The notes under the pieces: model-generated
What the model was told of the DNA's origin: nothing
Database searches by the model: none
Seen by the model: only the letters and a program-made list of their open reading frames with translations
Shown: piece by piece, positions 1-11,055 of the stretch
How the letters are laid out: the number at the start of each line of letters is the position of its first letter
Position numbering within the stretch: position 1 is the stretch's first letter
NCBI GenBank assembly: GCA_028277265.1
Contig: JANQGP010000406.1
Span: 1-35,494, forward strand
Length of the DNA: 35,494 bases
Direction of reading: 5' to 3'
Source of the DNA: Woeseiaceae bacterium
GTDB taxonomy: Bacteria > Pseudomonadota > Gammaproteobacteria > Steroidobacterales > Woeseiaceae
Position numbers and translations under genes: made by a program

Positions 1-4
1 GAAG

Positions 5-400
5 ATGAGTATGACCGATCCGATCGCAGACATGCTGACGCGCATTCGCAACGGGCAGAAAGCACGCAAAGTTGCCGTATCCATGCCGGCCTCGAAGCAA
101 AAGGAAGCCATTGCGAGAGTATTGCAGGACGAAGGCTACATCACCGGTTTCGCGCTGGATGGTGAAGGCGCCGCGAAAGAGCTCACGGTGGAGCTCAAGT
201 ACTTCGAAGGCGTGCCTGTCATCGAGAAGATACAGCGTGCGAGCCGCCCGGGTCTGCGCGTCTATCGCGGCAAGGAAGGGCTGCCGAAAGTGCTGGGTGG
301 CCTGGGCGTGGCTATCGTGTCGACGTCGGCTGGCGTCATGAGCGATCGCCAGGCCCGTGAGAAAGGTATTGGTGGTGAGGTTCTTTGCATCGTCTCGTGA
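5..400 (+). CDS. rpsH: 30S ribosomal protein S8
   Basis: [19 protein letters not shown]-terminus and [27 protein letters not shown]-terminus; spc operon order. Confidence 0.98.
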   Translation: MSMTDPIADMLTRIRNGQKARKVAVSMPASKQKEAIARVLQDEGYITGFALDGEGAAKELTVELKYFEGVPVIEKIQRASRPGLRVYRGKEGLPKVLGGLGVAIVSTSAGVMSDRQAREKGIGGEVLCIVS

Positions 401-431
401 TGCCTGAATCTCATTGAGAAGAGACAAGACT

Positions 432-965
432 ATGTCAAGAGTTGCAAAAGCACCGGTTGAGCTGCCAAAAGGCGTGGAGTTCCGGCAGGACGGCAACGTC
501 GTAACGCTGAAGGGCGGCAACGGCGAGCTGTCGCTCGAACTGAATTCCGAGGTCGAGCTTGAGCAGGAAGACAATGTGCTGACCCTGAGTCCGCGTTCGG
601 GCTCGCGCTTCTCGACGGCGATCGCCGGCACGATGCGCGCACTGCTCGCAAACATGGCCAGGGGTGTATCGGAAGGCTTCGAGAAGAAGCTCGAGCTGAA
701 GGGCGTCGGCTATCGCGCGCAGGCCCAGGGCAAGAGCCTGAACCTGTCGCTTGGTTTCTCGCACCCGGTGGTCTACCAGGCGCCGGACGGCGTCAGCATC
801 GAAACGCCGAGCCAGACCGAAATCGTCGTCAAGGGTGCCGACAAGCAGAAGGTTGGCCAGGCCGCCGCGGAAATCCGCGGCTTCCGTCCGCCGGAACCCT
901 ACAAGGGCAAAGGCGTTCGCTATTCCGATGAGCGTGTACAACTCAAGGAAGCGAAGAAGAAATAG
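432..965 (+). CDS. rplF: 50S ribosomal protein L6
   Basis: [46 protein letters not shown] at 432 preferred over the upstream TTG at 414. Confidence 0.98.
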   Translation: MSRVAKAPVELPKGVEFRQDGNVVTLKGGNGELSLELNSEVELEQEDNVLTLSPRSGSRFSTAIAGTMRALLANMARGVSEGFEKKLELKGVGYRAQAQGKSLNLSLGFSHPVVYQAPDGVSIETPSQTEIVVKGADKQKVGQAAAEIRGFRPPEPYKGKGVRYSDERVQLKEAKKK

Positions 966-979
966 TCAGGTATAAACGC

Positions 980-1339
980 ATGAAACTGGACAAGAAACAA
1001 AACCGTCTGCGCCGTGCCCGTCGAGGCCGCGCGAAGATTCGTGAACTCGAGGCGAATCGCCTGAGCATTCACCGCACGCCGCGTCACATCTACGCGCAGG
1101 TGATCGCGGGTGACGGCGGCAAGGTACTGGTGTCGGCGTCGACGCTCGAAGCCGAGGTTCGCAAGGGCATCAAGAACGGCGGCAATGTCGAAGCTGCGAC
1201 TATCGTCGGTGCGCGCATCGCCGAGAAGGCAAAGGCCGCCGGCATCGACACGGTCGCGTTCGACCGTTCCGGTTTTCGTTACCACGGTCGTGTGAAGGCA
1301 CTGGCCGACGCTGCCCGCGAAGCGGGCCTGAAGTTCTAA
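980..1339 (+). CDS. rplR: 50S ribosomal protein L18
   Basis: [16 protein letters not shown] ... [27 protein letters not shown]. Confidence 0.98.
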   Translation: MKLDKKQNRLRRARRGRAKIRELEANRLSIHRTPRHIYAQVIAGDGGKVLVSASTLEAEVRKGIKNGGNVEAATIVGARIAEKAKAAGIDTVAFDRSGFRYHGRVKALADAAREAGLKF

Positions 1340-1351
1340 AGGCATTTGAAG

Positions 1352-1858
1352 ATGGCAAGAAACGAACAGAATCAAGCTGGCGACGACCTCATAGAAAAAC
1401 TGGTCACCGTCAACCGCGTCGCCAAGGTCGTCAAGGGCGGCCGCCAGTTCGGCTTCACCGCGCTCACCGTTGTCGGTGACGGTCAGGGCCAGGTGGGCTT
1501 CGGTTACGGCAAGGCACGGGAGGTGCCGATCGCGATCCAGAAGGCGATGCAGGCTGCACGCCGGAATATGATCAACGTCAACCTCAACAACGACACGCTG
1601 CAGTACGCCAAGAAGGGCCGCCACGGCGCGACGATGGTCTACATGCAGCCGGCTTCCGAAGGTACGGGCGTCATCGCCGGTGGTGCGATGCGTGCTGTCT
1701 TCGAGGCTGCCGGTGTCCGCAACGTGCTCGCCAAGAGTTACGGTTCGCGCAACCCGATCAACGTCGTTCGCGCAACCATCAAGGGCCTGTCGGAGATTCA
1801 CTCGCCGCAGGCGATTGCTGCAAAGCGCGGCAAGAAGGTCAAGGAGATCCTGGCGTAA
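1352..1858 (+). CDS. rpsE: 30S ribosomal protein S5
   Basis: [45 protein letters not shown]. Confidence 0.98.
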   Translation: MARNEQNQAGDDLIEKLVTVNRVAKVVKGGRQFGFTALTVVGDGQGQVGFGYGKAREVPIAIQKAMQAARRNMINVNLNNDTLQYAKKGRHGATMVYMQPASEGTGVIAGGAMRAVFEAAGVRNVLAKSYGSRNPINVVRATIKGLSEIHSPQAIAAKRGKKVKEILA

Positions 1859-1897
1859 GCGCCCGGGTCAGTTGGAAAGAGTTTCAGAGACAAGATC

Positions 1898-2086
1898 ATG
1901 GCGAAGCCGAAAGAGTTGAAGGTCACGCTGGTCAAGAGCAAGCATGGCCGTCTGAAAAGCCACAAGGCCTGTGTTGCCGGCTTGGGTCTGCGCAGGATGC
2001 ACCAGACCGTTACGGTTCAGGACACGCCGGAAAACCGCGGCATGATCAATCGAGTTTCGTACCTGTTGTCGGTAGAGGAAGCCTGA
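1898..2086 (+). CDS. rpmD: 50S ribosomal protein L30
   Basis: [31 protein letters not shown]. Confidence 0.97.
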   Translation: MAKPKELKVTLVKSKHGRLKSHKACVAGLGLRRMHQTVTVQDTPENRGMINRVSYLLSVEEA

Positions 2087-2087
2087 C

Positions 2088-2522
2088 ATGCGTCTAAACG
2101 AATTGTCGCCCGCCAAGGGTGCGAAGAAAGCCGGCAAGCGTCTCGGCCGCGGGCACGCCGCCGGCCAGGGCAAGACGAGTGGCCGCGGCCAGAAGGGCCA
2201 GCACGCTCGCTCGGGCGGTTACCACAAGGTCGGCTTCGAAGGCGGCCAGATGCCCCTGCAGCGTCGCCTGCCGAAAGTGGGCTTCCGTTCGCGCATGGCC
2301 AAGTACACGGCCGAGCTGCGTTTGCACGAGCTCGAATTGCCGGCAGCCGATGTCATCGACATGGACGTGCTGAAAAAGGACAACCTCGTTCCGGCGTTCG
2401 TGACCAAGGTTAAAGTCATCAAGTCGGGCGAGATTACGAAAGCGGTCAAGTTGAAGGGCCTGGCGGTCACCAAAGGTGCCCGTGAGGCGATCGAGAAAGC
2501 TGGCGGCAGCATCGAAGACTAA
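2088..2522 (+). CDS. rplO: 50S ribosomal protein L15
   Basis: [41 protein letters not shown]. Confidence 0.98.
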   Translation: MRLNELSPAKGAKKAGKRLGRGHAAGQGKTSGRGQKGQHARSGGYHKVGFEGGQMPLQRRLPKVGFRSRMAKYTAELRLHELELPAADVIDMDVLKKDNLVPAFVTKVKVIKSGEITKAVKLKGLAVTKGAREAIEKAGGSIED

Positions 2523-2538
2523 TTAACTGGGAATCACT

Positions 2539-3900
<1,362 letters not shown>

Positions 3901-3924
3901 TTCGTCAGCGACAGGAGAGAGCTC

Positions 3925-4038
3925 ATGAAAGTCAGAGCATCAGTCAAGAAGATCTGCAGAAACTGCAAGATCATCCGGCGCAACGGCGTTGTCCGGGTCA
4001 TCTGCACTGACGCACGTCATAAGCAGCGCCAGGGTTGA
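3925..4038 (+). CDS. rpmJ: 50S ribosomal protein L36 (Cys-containing type)
   Basis: Translated by eye: [37 protein letters not shown]; zinc ligands CxxC...C...H retained; too short for the ORF track. Confidence 0.97.
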   Translation: MKVRASVKKICRNCKIIRRNGVVRVICTDARHKQRQG

Positions 4039-4067
4039 GTCCGGCGAAACTGATAAGGATTTGTTAA

Positions 4068-4424
4068 GTGGCACGTATAGCAGGCATTAACATCCCGTTG
4101 AACAAGCACGTCGTGATTGCATTGACGGGTATCTACGGTATTGGACAAACGCGCGCGAAGCAGATTTGCGATGCGGCAGGCGTCGCGCCTGAAACGCCGG
4201 TCAAGGACCTGGCCGAACCCGAGGTGGCGAAGCTGCGTACCGCCGTCGCCGCCTTCACCGTTGAAGGCGACCTGCGTCGCGAGACTTCGATGAACATCAA
4301 GCGTCTGATGGACCTCGGTTCGTACCGTGGAATCCGTCATCGCCGAGGCCTGCCGCTGCGCGGCCAGCGCACCCGCACGAATGCCCGGACCCGCAAGGGA
4401 CCGAAGCGCCCCATTAAGAGGTAG
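4068..4424 (+). CDS. rpsM: 30S ribosomal protein S13
   Basis: GTG start; [26 protein letters not shown] ... [20 protein letters not shown]. Confidence 0.98.
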   Translation: MARIAGINIPLNKHVVIALTGIYGIGQTRAKQICDAAGVAPETPVKDLAEPEVAKLRTAVAAFTVEGDLRRETSMNIKRLMDLGSYRGIRHRRGLPLRGQRTRTNARTRKGPKRPIKR

Positions 4425-4431
4425 TTCTCAG

Positions 4432-4812
4432 ATGGCAGAACCGAAGAAGAAGAAGGTTAAAAAGCACGTTGTCGACGCAATTGCGCACATCCATGCTTCC
4501 TTCAACAACACGATCATCACGATTACCGATCGTCAGGGTAATGCGCTCTCTTGGGCGACAGCCGGTGGCTGCGGTTTTCGTGGTTCGCGCAAATCCACGC
4601 CGTTCGCTGCCCAGGTTGCGTCGGACAAGGCGGGCAAGGTTGCCCTCGAGTTCGGCGTCAAGAACCTGGATGTGCGAGTACGTGGGCCAGGTCCGGGTCG
4701 CGAGTCCGCAGTACGCGCCCTGAACGCCCTGGGTTTTCGTATTCAGAACATTGAGGACGTGACGCCTATCCCGCACAACGGATGCCGTCCGCCCAAGAAA
4801 CGCCGCGTATAG
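4432..4812 (+). CDS. rpsK: 30S ribosomal protein S11
   Basis: [29 protein letters not shown] ... [21 protein letters not shown] at 4432. Confidence 0.98.
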   Translation: MAEPKKKKVKKHVVDAIAHIHASFNNTIITITDRQGNALSWATAGGCGFRGSRKSTPFAAQVASDKAGKVALEFGVKNLDVRVRGPGPGRESAVRALNALGFRIQNIEDVTPIPHNGCRPPKKRRV

Positions 4813-4822
4813 AGGCCGAACA

Positions 4823-5443
4823 ATGGCAAGATATCTAGGACCAAAGTGCAAACTGTCCCGCCGCGAGGGCACGGACCTGTTTCTGAAGAGCGGCGTGCGC
4901 CCGCTCGAGTCGAAGTGCAAGCTCGAGGTACCCCCGGGTGGCCCGACGCAGCGTCGTCCGCGTCTGTCGGATTACGGCCTGCAGCTTCGCGAGAAACAGA
5001 AACTCCGTCGCATGTACGGTGTGCTCGAGCGTCAGTTTCGCAACTACTACAAGCGCGCCGCCCAGCTGAAGGGCTCGACGGGTGAAAACCTGCTGCGCCT
5101 GCTGGAAGGCCGTCTCGACAACACGGTATACCGCATGGGCTTTGCGTCCACGCGCGCCGAGGCACGCCAGCTCGTGAGCCACAAGAGCATCGAGGTAAAC
5201 GGCAAGGTGGTGAACATCCCGTCCGCCCAGCTCAAGGCCGGCGACAGCGTGTCCGTTCGCGAAAAGGCGAAGAAGCAGCTGCGTATCCAGAACGCAATGG
5301 AAATTGCGAGCCAGGTCGGCCTGCCCGAGTGGGTAGATGTCGACGCCAAGAAGATGACGGGCATACTCAAATCGTTGCCGGATCGCGAAGACATTCTTCC
5401 CGACATCAACGAAAACCTCGTCGTCGAGCTGTACTCGAAGTAA
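4823..5443 (+). CDS. rpsD: 30S ribosomal protein S4
   Basis: [24 protein letters not shown]4-domain [24 protein letters not shown]. Confidence 0.98.
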   Translation: MARYLGPKCKLSRREGTDLFLKSGVRPLESKCKLEVPPGGPTQRRPRLSDYGLQLREKQKLRRMYGVLERQFRNYYKRAAQLKGSTGENLLRLLEGRLDNTVYRMGFASTRAEARQLVSHKSIEVNGKVVNIPSAQLKAGDSVSVREKAKKQLRIQNAMEIASQVGLPEWVDVDAKKMTGILKSLPDREDILPDINENLVVELYSK

Positions 5444-5460
5444 TCGGAGGGTAGCTACCC

Positions 5461-6462
5461 ATGCAGGAATCAGTACACGAATTTCTGAAGCCGCGCGTCG
5501 TAAAAGTAACGCCGGTCAACGATCTGCAAGCGAAGGTCGTCATCGAGCCGTTCGAACGGGGCTTCGGTCACACGCTCGGCAACGCGCTGCGGCGCATTCT
5601 GCTGTCGTCGATGCCAGGCGCGGCGATCACGGAGGCCGAGATCGAGGGTGTGCTCCACGAGTACACGAGCATCGAAGGCGTACAGGAAGACGTCGTCGAT
5701 ATTCTCCTGAACCTCAAGCAAGTTGCCGTCACGATGAATACGCGTGATTCGGCCGAACTGCGAGTCTCGAAGAAAGGTCCGGGTCCGGTCACTGCCGGCG
5801 ACATCCAGCTGGATCATGACGTCGAAATCATGAATCCGGAGCTGATCATCGCCAACCTGACCAAGGTCGGCGAGCTGAACATGATTCTCAAGGTGGAGCG
5901 CGGTCGCGGCTATCGTCCCGCCACGCAGCGCCCGTCGTTCGAGGAGCAGGCCGGTCCGATCGGTCGCCTGCAGCTCGACGCGTCGTTCAGCCCGGTCATC
6001 CGCGTGACGTACGGCGTCGAAGCGGCACGCGTGGAGCAGCGCACCGACCTCGACAAGCTCCTGATCGACATCGAGACGAACGGCACGATCGACCCGGAAG
6101 AGGCCATACGCCGCGCGGGCAGCATCCTCAAGGACCAGCTGTCGGTCTTCGTTGACCTGCAGGGCCAGGAAGAAGGTATTGGCGCGCAGGCCGAAAACCA
6201 GGTGGATCCGATCCTCCTGCGGCCGGTCGACGAGCTTGAGCTGACGGTTCGTTCCGCCAACTGCCTCAAGGCAGAGAACATCATGTACATCGGTGATCTC
6301 GTGCAGCGCACCGAGGTCGAGCTTCTGCGTACGCCGAACCTCGGTAAGAAGTCCCTGACGGAGATCAAGGAGGTTCTGGAAGGCCACGGTCTTGGCCTGG
6401 GTATGCACCTCGAGAACTGGCCGCCGGCCAGCCTGCGTCCCGAGCACGAGCTCATGATGTAA
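5461..6462 (+). CDS. rpoA: DNA-directed RNA polymerase subunit alpha
   Basis: [24 protein letters not shown]; alpha-[24 protein letters not shown]. Confidence 0.99.
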   Translation: MQESVHEFLKPRVVKVTPVNDLQAKVVIEPFERGFGHTLGNALRRILLSSMPGAAITEAEIEGVLHEYTSIEGVQEDVVDILLNLKQVAVTMNTRDSAELRVSKKGPGPVTAGDIQLDHDVEIMNPELIIANLTKVGELNMILKVERGRGYRPATQRPSFEEQAGPIGRLQLDASFSPVIRVTYGVEAARVEQRTDLDKLLIDIETNGTIDPEEAIRRAGSILKDQLSVFVDLQGQEEGIGAQAENQVDPILLRPVDELELTVRSANCLKAENIMYIGDLVQRTEVELLRTPNLGKKSLTEIKEVLEGHGLGLGMHLENWPPASLRPEHELMM

Positions 6463-6486
6463 GAATCAGATACCAGGAATAGAACA

Positions 6487-6870
6487 ATGCGACATAGAAA
6501 ATCCGGTCGTCGACTGGGTCGTACCAGCTCTCACCGCAAGGCCATGTTCCGCAACATGGCGTCGTCGATGATCAGGCATGAGACGATCCGTACGACGCTT
6601 CCCAAGGCCAAGGAGTTGCGCCGTGTCGTCGAGCCGCTCATCACGCTCGCGAAAGAAGACAGCGTGGCGAACCGCCGCCTCGCTTTCGATCGCCTGCGCG
6701 ACAAGGAGGTAGTCGGCAAGCTGTTCTCCGAGATCGGTCCGCGCTTCAAGGAGCGGCCGGGCGGCTATCTCCGTATCCTCAAGACGGGGCCGCGCCCGGG
6801 CGACGCTGCGCCGATGGCTATCGTCATGCTGACCGAGCAGGCCGAGGCCGAGATTGTGGCGGAAGACTAG
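6487..6870 (+). CDS. rplQ: 50S ribosomal protein L17
   Basis: [29 protein letters not shown]. Confidence 0.98.
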   Translation: MRHRKSGRRLGRTSSHRKAMFRNMASSMIRHETIRTTLPKAKELRRVVEPLITLAKEDSVANRRLAFDRLRDKEVVGKLFSEIGPRFKERPGGYLRILKTGPRPGDAAPMAIVMLTEQAEAEIVAED

Positions 6871-6898
6871 CGGTCTCTCCGTCGAGCCGAGTATCCGT

Positions 6899-6926
6899 AA
6901 AAGCCGGGCTACGCCCGGCTTTTTCT
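6899..6926 (+). terminator. Rho-independent terminator of the alpha operon
   Basis: Perfect 9-bp stem AAGCCGGGC-tac-GCCCGGCTT followed by a T tract, 29 nt after rplQ. Confidence 0.93.
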
Positions 6927-6943
6927 TTGCCTACAATAAGTGC

Positions 6944-7819
6944 ATGAACGACGTCAACAGAAAAACCGTATCACTGGTCCTCGGCAGCGGCGGTGCCCGT
7001 GGTCTCGCCCACATCGGGGTCATCCAGGTGCTGGAGGAACGCGGTTACGAGATCCGTTCGATCGCGGGCTGTTCCGTCGGCGCGCTGGTGGGCGGAATCT
7101 ACGCGGCCGGCCGACTCGACGAGTACGAGGACTGGGTTCGCGGTATCTCGAAACTCGATATGGTGAACATGATGGACATTGCCTGGGAAGGCGGCGGTCT
7201 GGTGCGCGGCGATCGCATCATCCAGAAGATGATCGATCTTGTCGGTGATCGCCAGATCGAGGAATTGCCGATTCGTTTCACCGCCGTGGCGACCGAACTC
7301 GACAGTGGCCGCGAGGTGTGGCTCAGCAAGGGACCCCTGTTCGATGCGATCCGTTCGTCCTGCTCGTTGCCACTGTTCTTCACGCCCGTAAAGTTCGGCG
7401 AAGACCTGCTCATCGATGGCGGCGTCGTCAACCCGGTGCCCATCGCACCGACGTTCGACGACCACACCGACATCACGATTGCCGTGAATCTCGGTGGCAA
7501 ACCCGTCAGGACCGAGTCGACCGAGCGTGCGCTCGTACCGGTCGACAACCCGCCGCCGACCCCCGGCCGCTTCCGCCAGTGGGTCAATCGCATGAAGACC
7601 CGCATGCCGTTGCGCAGACGCGTGGACGTCGGTGCTTACGACGTTGCCTATATGGCGTTCGATGCCATGCAGAGCACGATTGCGCGGCAGAAGCTTGCCG
7701 CTTACCCGCCGGACCTGATCCTCGAGGTGCCACGAGACGCGGCACGGACCTTCGATGTCGATCGCGCGGCCGAGCTGATCGCACTCGGACGCGAGCTGGC
7801 TGACGCCAATTTGCCCTGA
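6944..7819 (+). CDS. Patatin-like phospholipase (RssA-like)
   Basis: GSGGARGLAHIGV oxyanion loop, GCSVG nucleophile elbow, DGG motif. Confidence 0.92.
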   Translation: MNDVNRKTVSLVLGSGGARGLAHIGVIQVLEERGYEIRSIAGCSVGALVGGIYAAGRLDEYEDWVRGISKLDMVNMMDIAWEGGGLVRGDRIIQKMIDLVGDRQIEELPIRFTAVATELDSGREVWLSKGPLFDAIRSSCSLPLFFTPVKFGEDLLIDGGVVNPVPIAPTFDDHTDITIAVNLGGKPVRTESTERALVPVDNPPPTPGRFRQWVNRMKTRMPLRRRVDVGAYDVAYMAFDAMQSTIARQKLAAYPPDLILEVPRDAARTFDVDRAAELIALGRELADANLP

Positions 7820-7881
7820 CAGCGACCGCTTGAGGACGAGTAACTTACTGAAAAACAAAGACTTAGTCCGATTCTCGCAAT

Positions 7882-7897
7882 TGTGAGTCGGCTCACA
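7882..7897 (+). promoter_or_regulatory. Putative CRP/Vfr-type binding site
   Basis: TGTGA-GTCGGC-TCACA; both half-sites match the CRP core exactly; candidate -10 CATAAA at 7917-7922. Confidence 0.6.
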
Positions 7898-7958
7898 GCC
7901 AATCGGCTGCGGGAAGCATAAAGTACTCGTAACGTTGGCGGTTTGAGAGGACAGGCCA

Positions 7959-8276
7959 ATTAGCAAGGACAACAAGGCATTTGACGATTGCGTCATCCTG
8001 TCGAAGGAAGCCTTCGATCCCGATGCCGTGTTTCTCGACGACATCGTCGACGACGACGTATTGCCCTATCTGAGTCTCTCGGTCGATGGATTGACGACGG
8101 CCGGCGAGGGCAAGAAAGGTGCCCTGGAGCTGCGTCCCGAGGACGTGGCAGCCAACGATGCACCGCCGCCCGACACGGAGATACCCGACACCACGCTCGG
8201 CAGCACCCAGGCACTCGAGGTCTATGGCTGGGAGTCGTCGCTCTGGAGAAAGATCAAGGGCTACCTGGGGTTCTGA
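7959..8276 (+). CDS. Small acidic protein of unknown function; start uncertain (ATT 7959, CTG 7998 or GTG 8028)
   Basis: Frame open from the TGA at 7944-7946 to 8276; ISKDNKAFDDCVILSKEAFDPDAVFLDDIVDDDVLPYLSLSVDG...GWESSLWRKIKGYLGF; GAGAGG about 8 nt upstream of the ATT. Confidence 0.6.
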   Translation: MSKDNKAFDDCVILSKEAFDPDAVFLDDIVDDDVLPYLSLSVDGLTTAGEGKKGALELRPEDVAANDAPPPDTEIPDTTLGSTQALEVYGWESSLWRKIKGYLGF

Positions 8277-8288
8277 TAACATCCCCGC

Positions 8289-9122
8289 ATGATCTTCAAA
8301 GACAAGACCGTCATCATCACGGGCGGCTCGGAGGGTGTGGGTGCGGCAGCCGCACGCTTGTTCGCCGAGGCCGGCGCCAACCTGATGCTCGTGGCGCGCA
8401 ACAAGAAGAACCTCGAGGCAACCGCGGAAGACGTCCGGGACAAGACACGCGTCGAAATCTTCCCGATGGACGTGTCCGACACGGAGTCCTGTGCCGACCT
8501 GTTCAAGAAAGCGCAGTTCGAATTCGGACGCGTCGATGTTCTCGTCAACAACGCGGGCTACCACGCGCGCGGGCTGGTCAAGGATGTTCCCGCCGCGGAT
8601 CTCGGGCGCATTATCGACGTGAATCTCAAAGCGCCGATCATGCTCAGTCGTCTCGCGGTCCCTTTCCTGCAGGAAGCCGGCGGCGGTGCAATCGTAAACG
8701 TCGCATCACTGCACGGCCGTCTTGCCAGCGTCGGTGCAACGACGTATTCGGCAAGCAAGTTCGGGCTGCGCGTCTTCTCGCTCGCAATGCACGAAGAGAT
8801 GCGCGACAGCGGCATCAAGATCGCCGTCGTTTCGCCCGGTCCGATCGACACGGGATTCATCATGGAAAACCTCGACGACGTCGACGACATCGTGTTCTCA
8901 CAACCAATGAGTACGGCCGACGACGTTGCCCAGGCCATCCTCGACCTTTGCGGTAACAGTATCCGTGAGCAGGCGATGCCGGTGTCCAGCGGCATCCTGA
9001 CGACGCTTGCCTACGTCGCTCCCTGGCTCGGCAGGTTCCTGCGGCCGATGCTCGAGAAGAAAGGCGCGCGCGTGAAAGCGCGTCTCAAGGCCGAGCGCAA
9101 GGCCGCAGCTTCCGGCAACTAA
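8289..9122 (+). CDS. Short-chain dehydrogenase/reductase
   Basis: TGGSEGVGAAAARLFAEAGA (TGxxxGxG), NNAG, YSASK. Confidence 0.93.
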   Translation: MIFKDKTVIITGGSEGVGAAAARLFAEAGANLMLVARNKKNLEATAEDVRDKTRVEIFPMDVSDTESCADLFKKAQFEFGRVDVLVNNAGYHARGLVKDVPAADLGRIIDVNLKAPIMLSRLAVPFLQEAGGGAIVNVASLHGRLASVGATTYSASKFGLRVFSLAMHEEMRDSGIKIAVVSPGPIDTGFIMENLDDVDDIVFSQPMSTADDVAQAILDLCGNSIREQAMPVSSGILTTLAYVAPWLGRFLRPMLEKKGARVKARLKAERKAAASGN

Positions 9123-9198
9123 AAAAGCGGCCCGGCGGGGGAAGCCGGGCCACCCGGAGTCACGCTACGCCGGGGGAAGACGCGCGTTTCTGCCTGGA
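9101..9198. repeat. Direct repeat copy 1 (partner at 10954-11055)
   Basis: AAAAAGCGGCCCGGCGGGGGAAGCCGGGCCACCCGGAGTCACGCTrCGCCGGGGG...AAGACGCGCGyTTCTGCCTG shared; weaker similarity upstream (GGCCGCrGCyTCCGG). Confidence 0.92.
9121..9151 (-). terminator. Rho-independent terminator (minus strand) for the TPR gene
   Basis: Stem GGCCCGGC/GCCGGGCC with 7-nt loop; read on the minus strand it is followed by GC and a T6 tract. Confidence 0.82.
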
Positions 9199-9201
9199 TC
9201 G

Positions 9202-9768
9202 TTACTCGCCGGCGTCAGAGCCGGCGTCGAGTTTCCTGAGGTTGTTGGCCGCGAATCTGGCATGATGGCTGCCGAGTGCCATCGCGGCCTGAAAGTCGGC
9301 GCGCGCGCTCACCGCATCGCCCGAGACCGCAAGCAATACGCCACGATTTGACAGGGCGATCGCGAGATCCGAGCGGTATTTTTGGTGTTCGAAACTCCTT
9401 CGGGATTTTTTTGAGGCGCGTGCCTCGAGTTTCTTCATCCCGTCCACAGCTGCCTGGCAGGCCTCAGCTGCTTTGCCGAGGTCGGCCGTTTTCACATACG
9501 CGACGCACAAGTTGTTCTGCGAGGAGAATGTGCGCAGCGTGGAGGGGCTCCGTCGCGTCAGCCTGGTGATAGCTTGCTCGTAGTTGCCGGTCTGAATGCT
9601 GCGGCCATAGGCTCTGTCTACCACGATGCCCATCTTGAAAGGCGTCGCAGGCTGGTCGTCGGCCAGCGCCACAGTAGGAGCCAGGGCCGCGAGAGCAACG
9701 ATGACTGGAAAGCGACGCTTACGTCTGTATCGGTGTTCAGTTCCATGTTTCATTTGCATCTGCCTCAA
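9202..9768 (-). CDS. Exported TPR-like repeat protein
   Basis: N-terminal signal RRKRRFPVIVALAALAPTVALA|DD; NNLCVAYVKTADLGKAAEACQAAV and SNRGVLLAVSGDAVSARADFQAAMAL resemble TPR units. Confidence 0.75.
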   Translation of the reverse strand: MRQMQMKHGTEHRYRRKRRFPVIVALAALAPTVALADDQPATPFKMGIVVDRAYGRSIQTGNYEQAITRLTRRSPSTLRTFSSQNNLCVAYVKTADLGKAAEACQAAVDGMKKLEARASKKSRRSFEHQKYRSDLAIALSNRGVLLAVSGDAVSARADFQAAMALGSHHARFAANNLRKLDAGSDAGE

Positions 9769-9879
9769 AGCGATTCGTGTTTATGCCAAGACGGATGAGA
9801 CCGGCTTGGTCGCGAACGAATCTACTTCCCGGGGCCAGCAGCGACAAACGAAAAAAAATCTCCGCAACGTGAAAAAAAT

Positions 9880-10803
9880 TCAGTCAGGATCCGCGAATTC
9901 CTGTAATACCCATGACTTGAAAGCCCGCAAGTCCCGGTTTTCACTGTCGTCTTTGCGGCTGACGATGTAGTAGGCTTCGGCGGTCTCGAGTTCTTCATCG
10001 AAGAGCTGCACGAGGCTGTTCGAGTCGAACCACGCTTCGCAAAGACGCCTCGGAATCAGGGCGGCGCCCAGGCCTCGCTCGGCCGCGCGAGCGACCGCGA
10101 TCATCGATGCCATCCGAATCGTGTTCTTCGGGTCGGGCAGGCGCAGCCGCGATTGCTTTGACCAGTCGCGCCAGGCATTCGGCCAGGTTTCATGCAGGAC
10201 GAGCGGAAAATCGCTGACGATCCGCCCGCCCCGTACCCTTACGCTGTCGTAGAAATCGAGAGATCCCGCAGGGACGAGGCGCAGTGAAAAAAGGCGTTCC
10301 GCATCGAGTGAGTCAGGTGCCCTGGAGAATATACGTATCGATACGTCCGCAGATTCGGGATGCTTTTCGAGTGTTTCATCGCTTGTGTCGACGCGGATAT
10401 CCAGGTCCGGGTGGTGATGGAGGAACTCGTTGAGTCTCGGAATGAACAGCTCGCTGGCGAAAAAGGGTTGCACCGAGATGCGTAGCGTACGCGCGGCTGT
10501 CTGTTCCGAATGTCGGGCGACGCTCGCGTCGAGTTCGTCGAGAATCGGCTTGATGTCTTCGTAAAACGCCCTGCCCTCACTTGTCAGGCGCAATGAGCGT
10601 GGGGTCCGTTCAAACAGTTGTCGGCCGAGCGCAGTCTCAAGTTGCCGGATCTGGTGACTCACGGCCGAAGCGGTCAGGTGCGATGCTTCCGCAGCCCGGC
10701 GAAAGCTCTCGTACCTGGCGGCTGCGCAAAAGACGCGCAATGCGCGCAGCGAGTAGTTGGGACGGGTTGGCGCCATACCGGGCCATTGCAGCTTCCGTGC
10801 CAT
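9880..10803 (-). CDS. LysR-family transcriptional regulator (GcvA-like HTH)
   Basis: SLRALRVFCAAARYESFRRAAEASHLTASAVSHQIRQLETALGRQLFER; start at MARK (10803) or MAPT (10776); the longer ORF to 10923 is less likely. Confidence 0.92.
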   Translation of the reverse strand: MARKLQWPGMAPTRPNYSLRALRVFCAAARYESFRRAAEASHLTASAVSHQIRQLETALGRQLFERTPRSLRLTSEGRAFYEDIKPILDELDASVARHSEQTAARTLRISVQPFFASELFIPRLNEFLHHHPDLDIRVDTSDETLEKHPESADVSIRIFSRAPDSLDAERLFSLRLVPAGSLDFYDSVRVRGGRIVSDFPLVLHETWPNAWRDWSKQSRLRLPDPKNTIRMASMIAVARAAERGLGAALIPRRLCEAWFDSNSLVQLFDEELETAEAYYIVSRKDDSENRDLRAFKSWVLQEFADPD

Positions 10804-10861
10804 GTCGACTCGCCGTAGGACAAGAGCAACTCGTTGGAATAATTGCAGATTTCCGGGGCCA

Positions 10862-10881
10862 TCGTCGACGCGCGTCGACGA
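10862..10881. promoter_or_regulatory. Perfect 20-bp palindrome upstream of the LysR gene
   Basis: TCGTCGACGCGCGTCGACGA equals its own reverse complement. Confidence 0.5.
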
Positions 10882-10953
10882 ATTCGCACCACAAGACGGC
10901 AATGCCGGCTTGGCGTGCACCACAACGAGACGAACCGTGAGACGGCGTTGCCA

Positions 10954-11055
10954 GGCCGCGGCCTCCGGAAATCAAAAAGCGGCCCGGCGGGGGAAGCCGG
11001 GCCACCCGGAGTCACGCTGCGCCGGGGGGTAAGACGCGCGCTTCTGCCTGCTGGA
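10954..11055. repeat. Direct repeat copy 2 (partner at 9101-9198)
   Basis: See copy 1; differs by a few substitutions and short indels. Confidence 0.92.
10974..11003 (-). terminator. Rho-independent terminator (minus strand)
   Basis: Same GGCCCGGC/GCCGGGCC hairpin; followed by GC and T5 on the minus strand. Confidence 0.75.

Noticed and set aside
6854-6943. N-terminal extension of the patatin ORF ([12 protein letters not shown]...AYNKC)
   Set aside because: It runs through the rplQ 3' end and its terminator; the ATG at 6944 gives a normal patatin N-terminus.
10860-10886. GTCGACGCGCGTCGACGAATTC resembling a SalI/EcoRI cloning linker
   Set aside because: Flanking sequence is continuous and GC-rich; such sites are common at this composition, so contamination is not supported.
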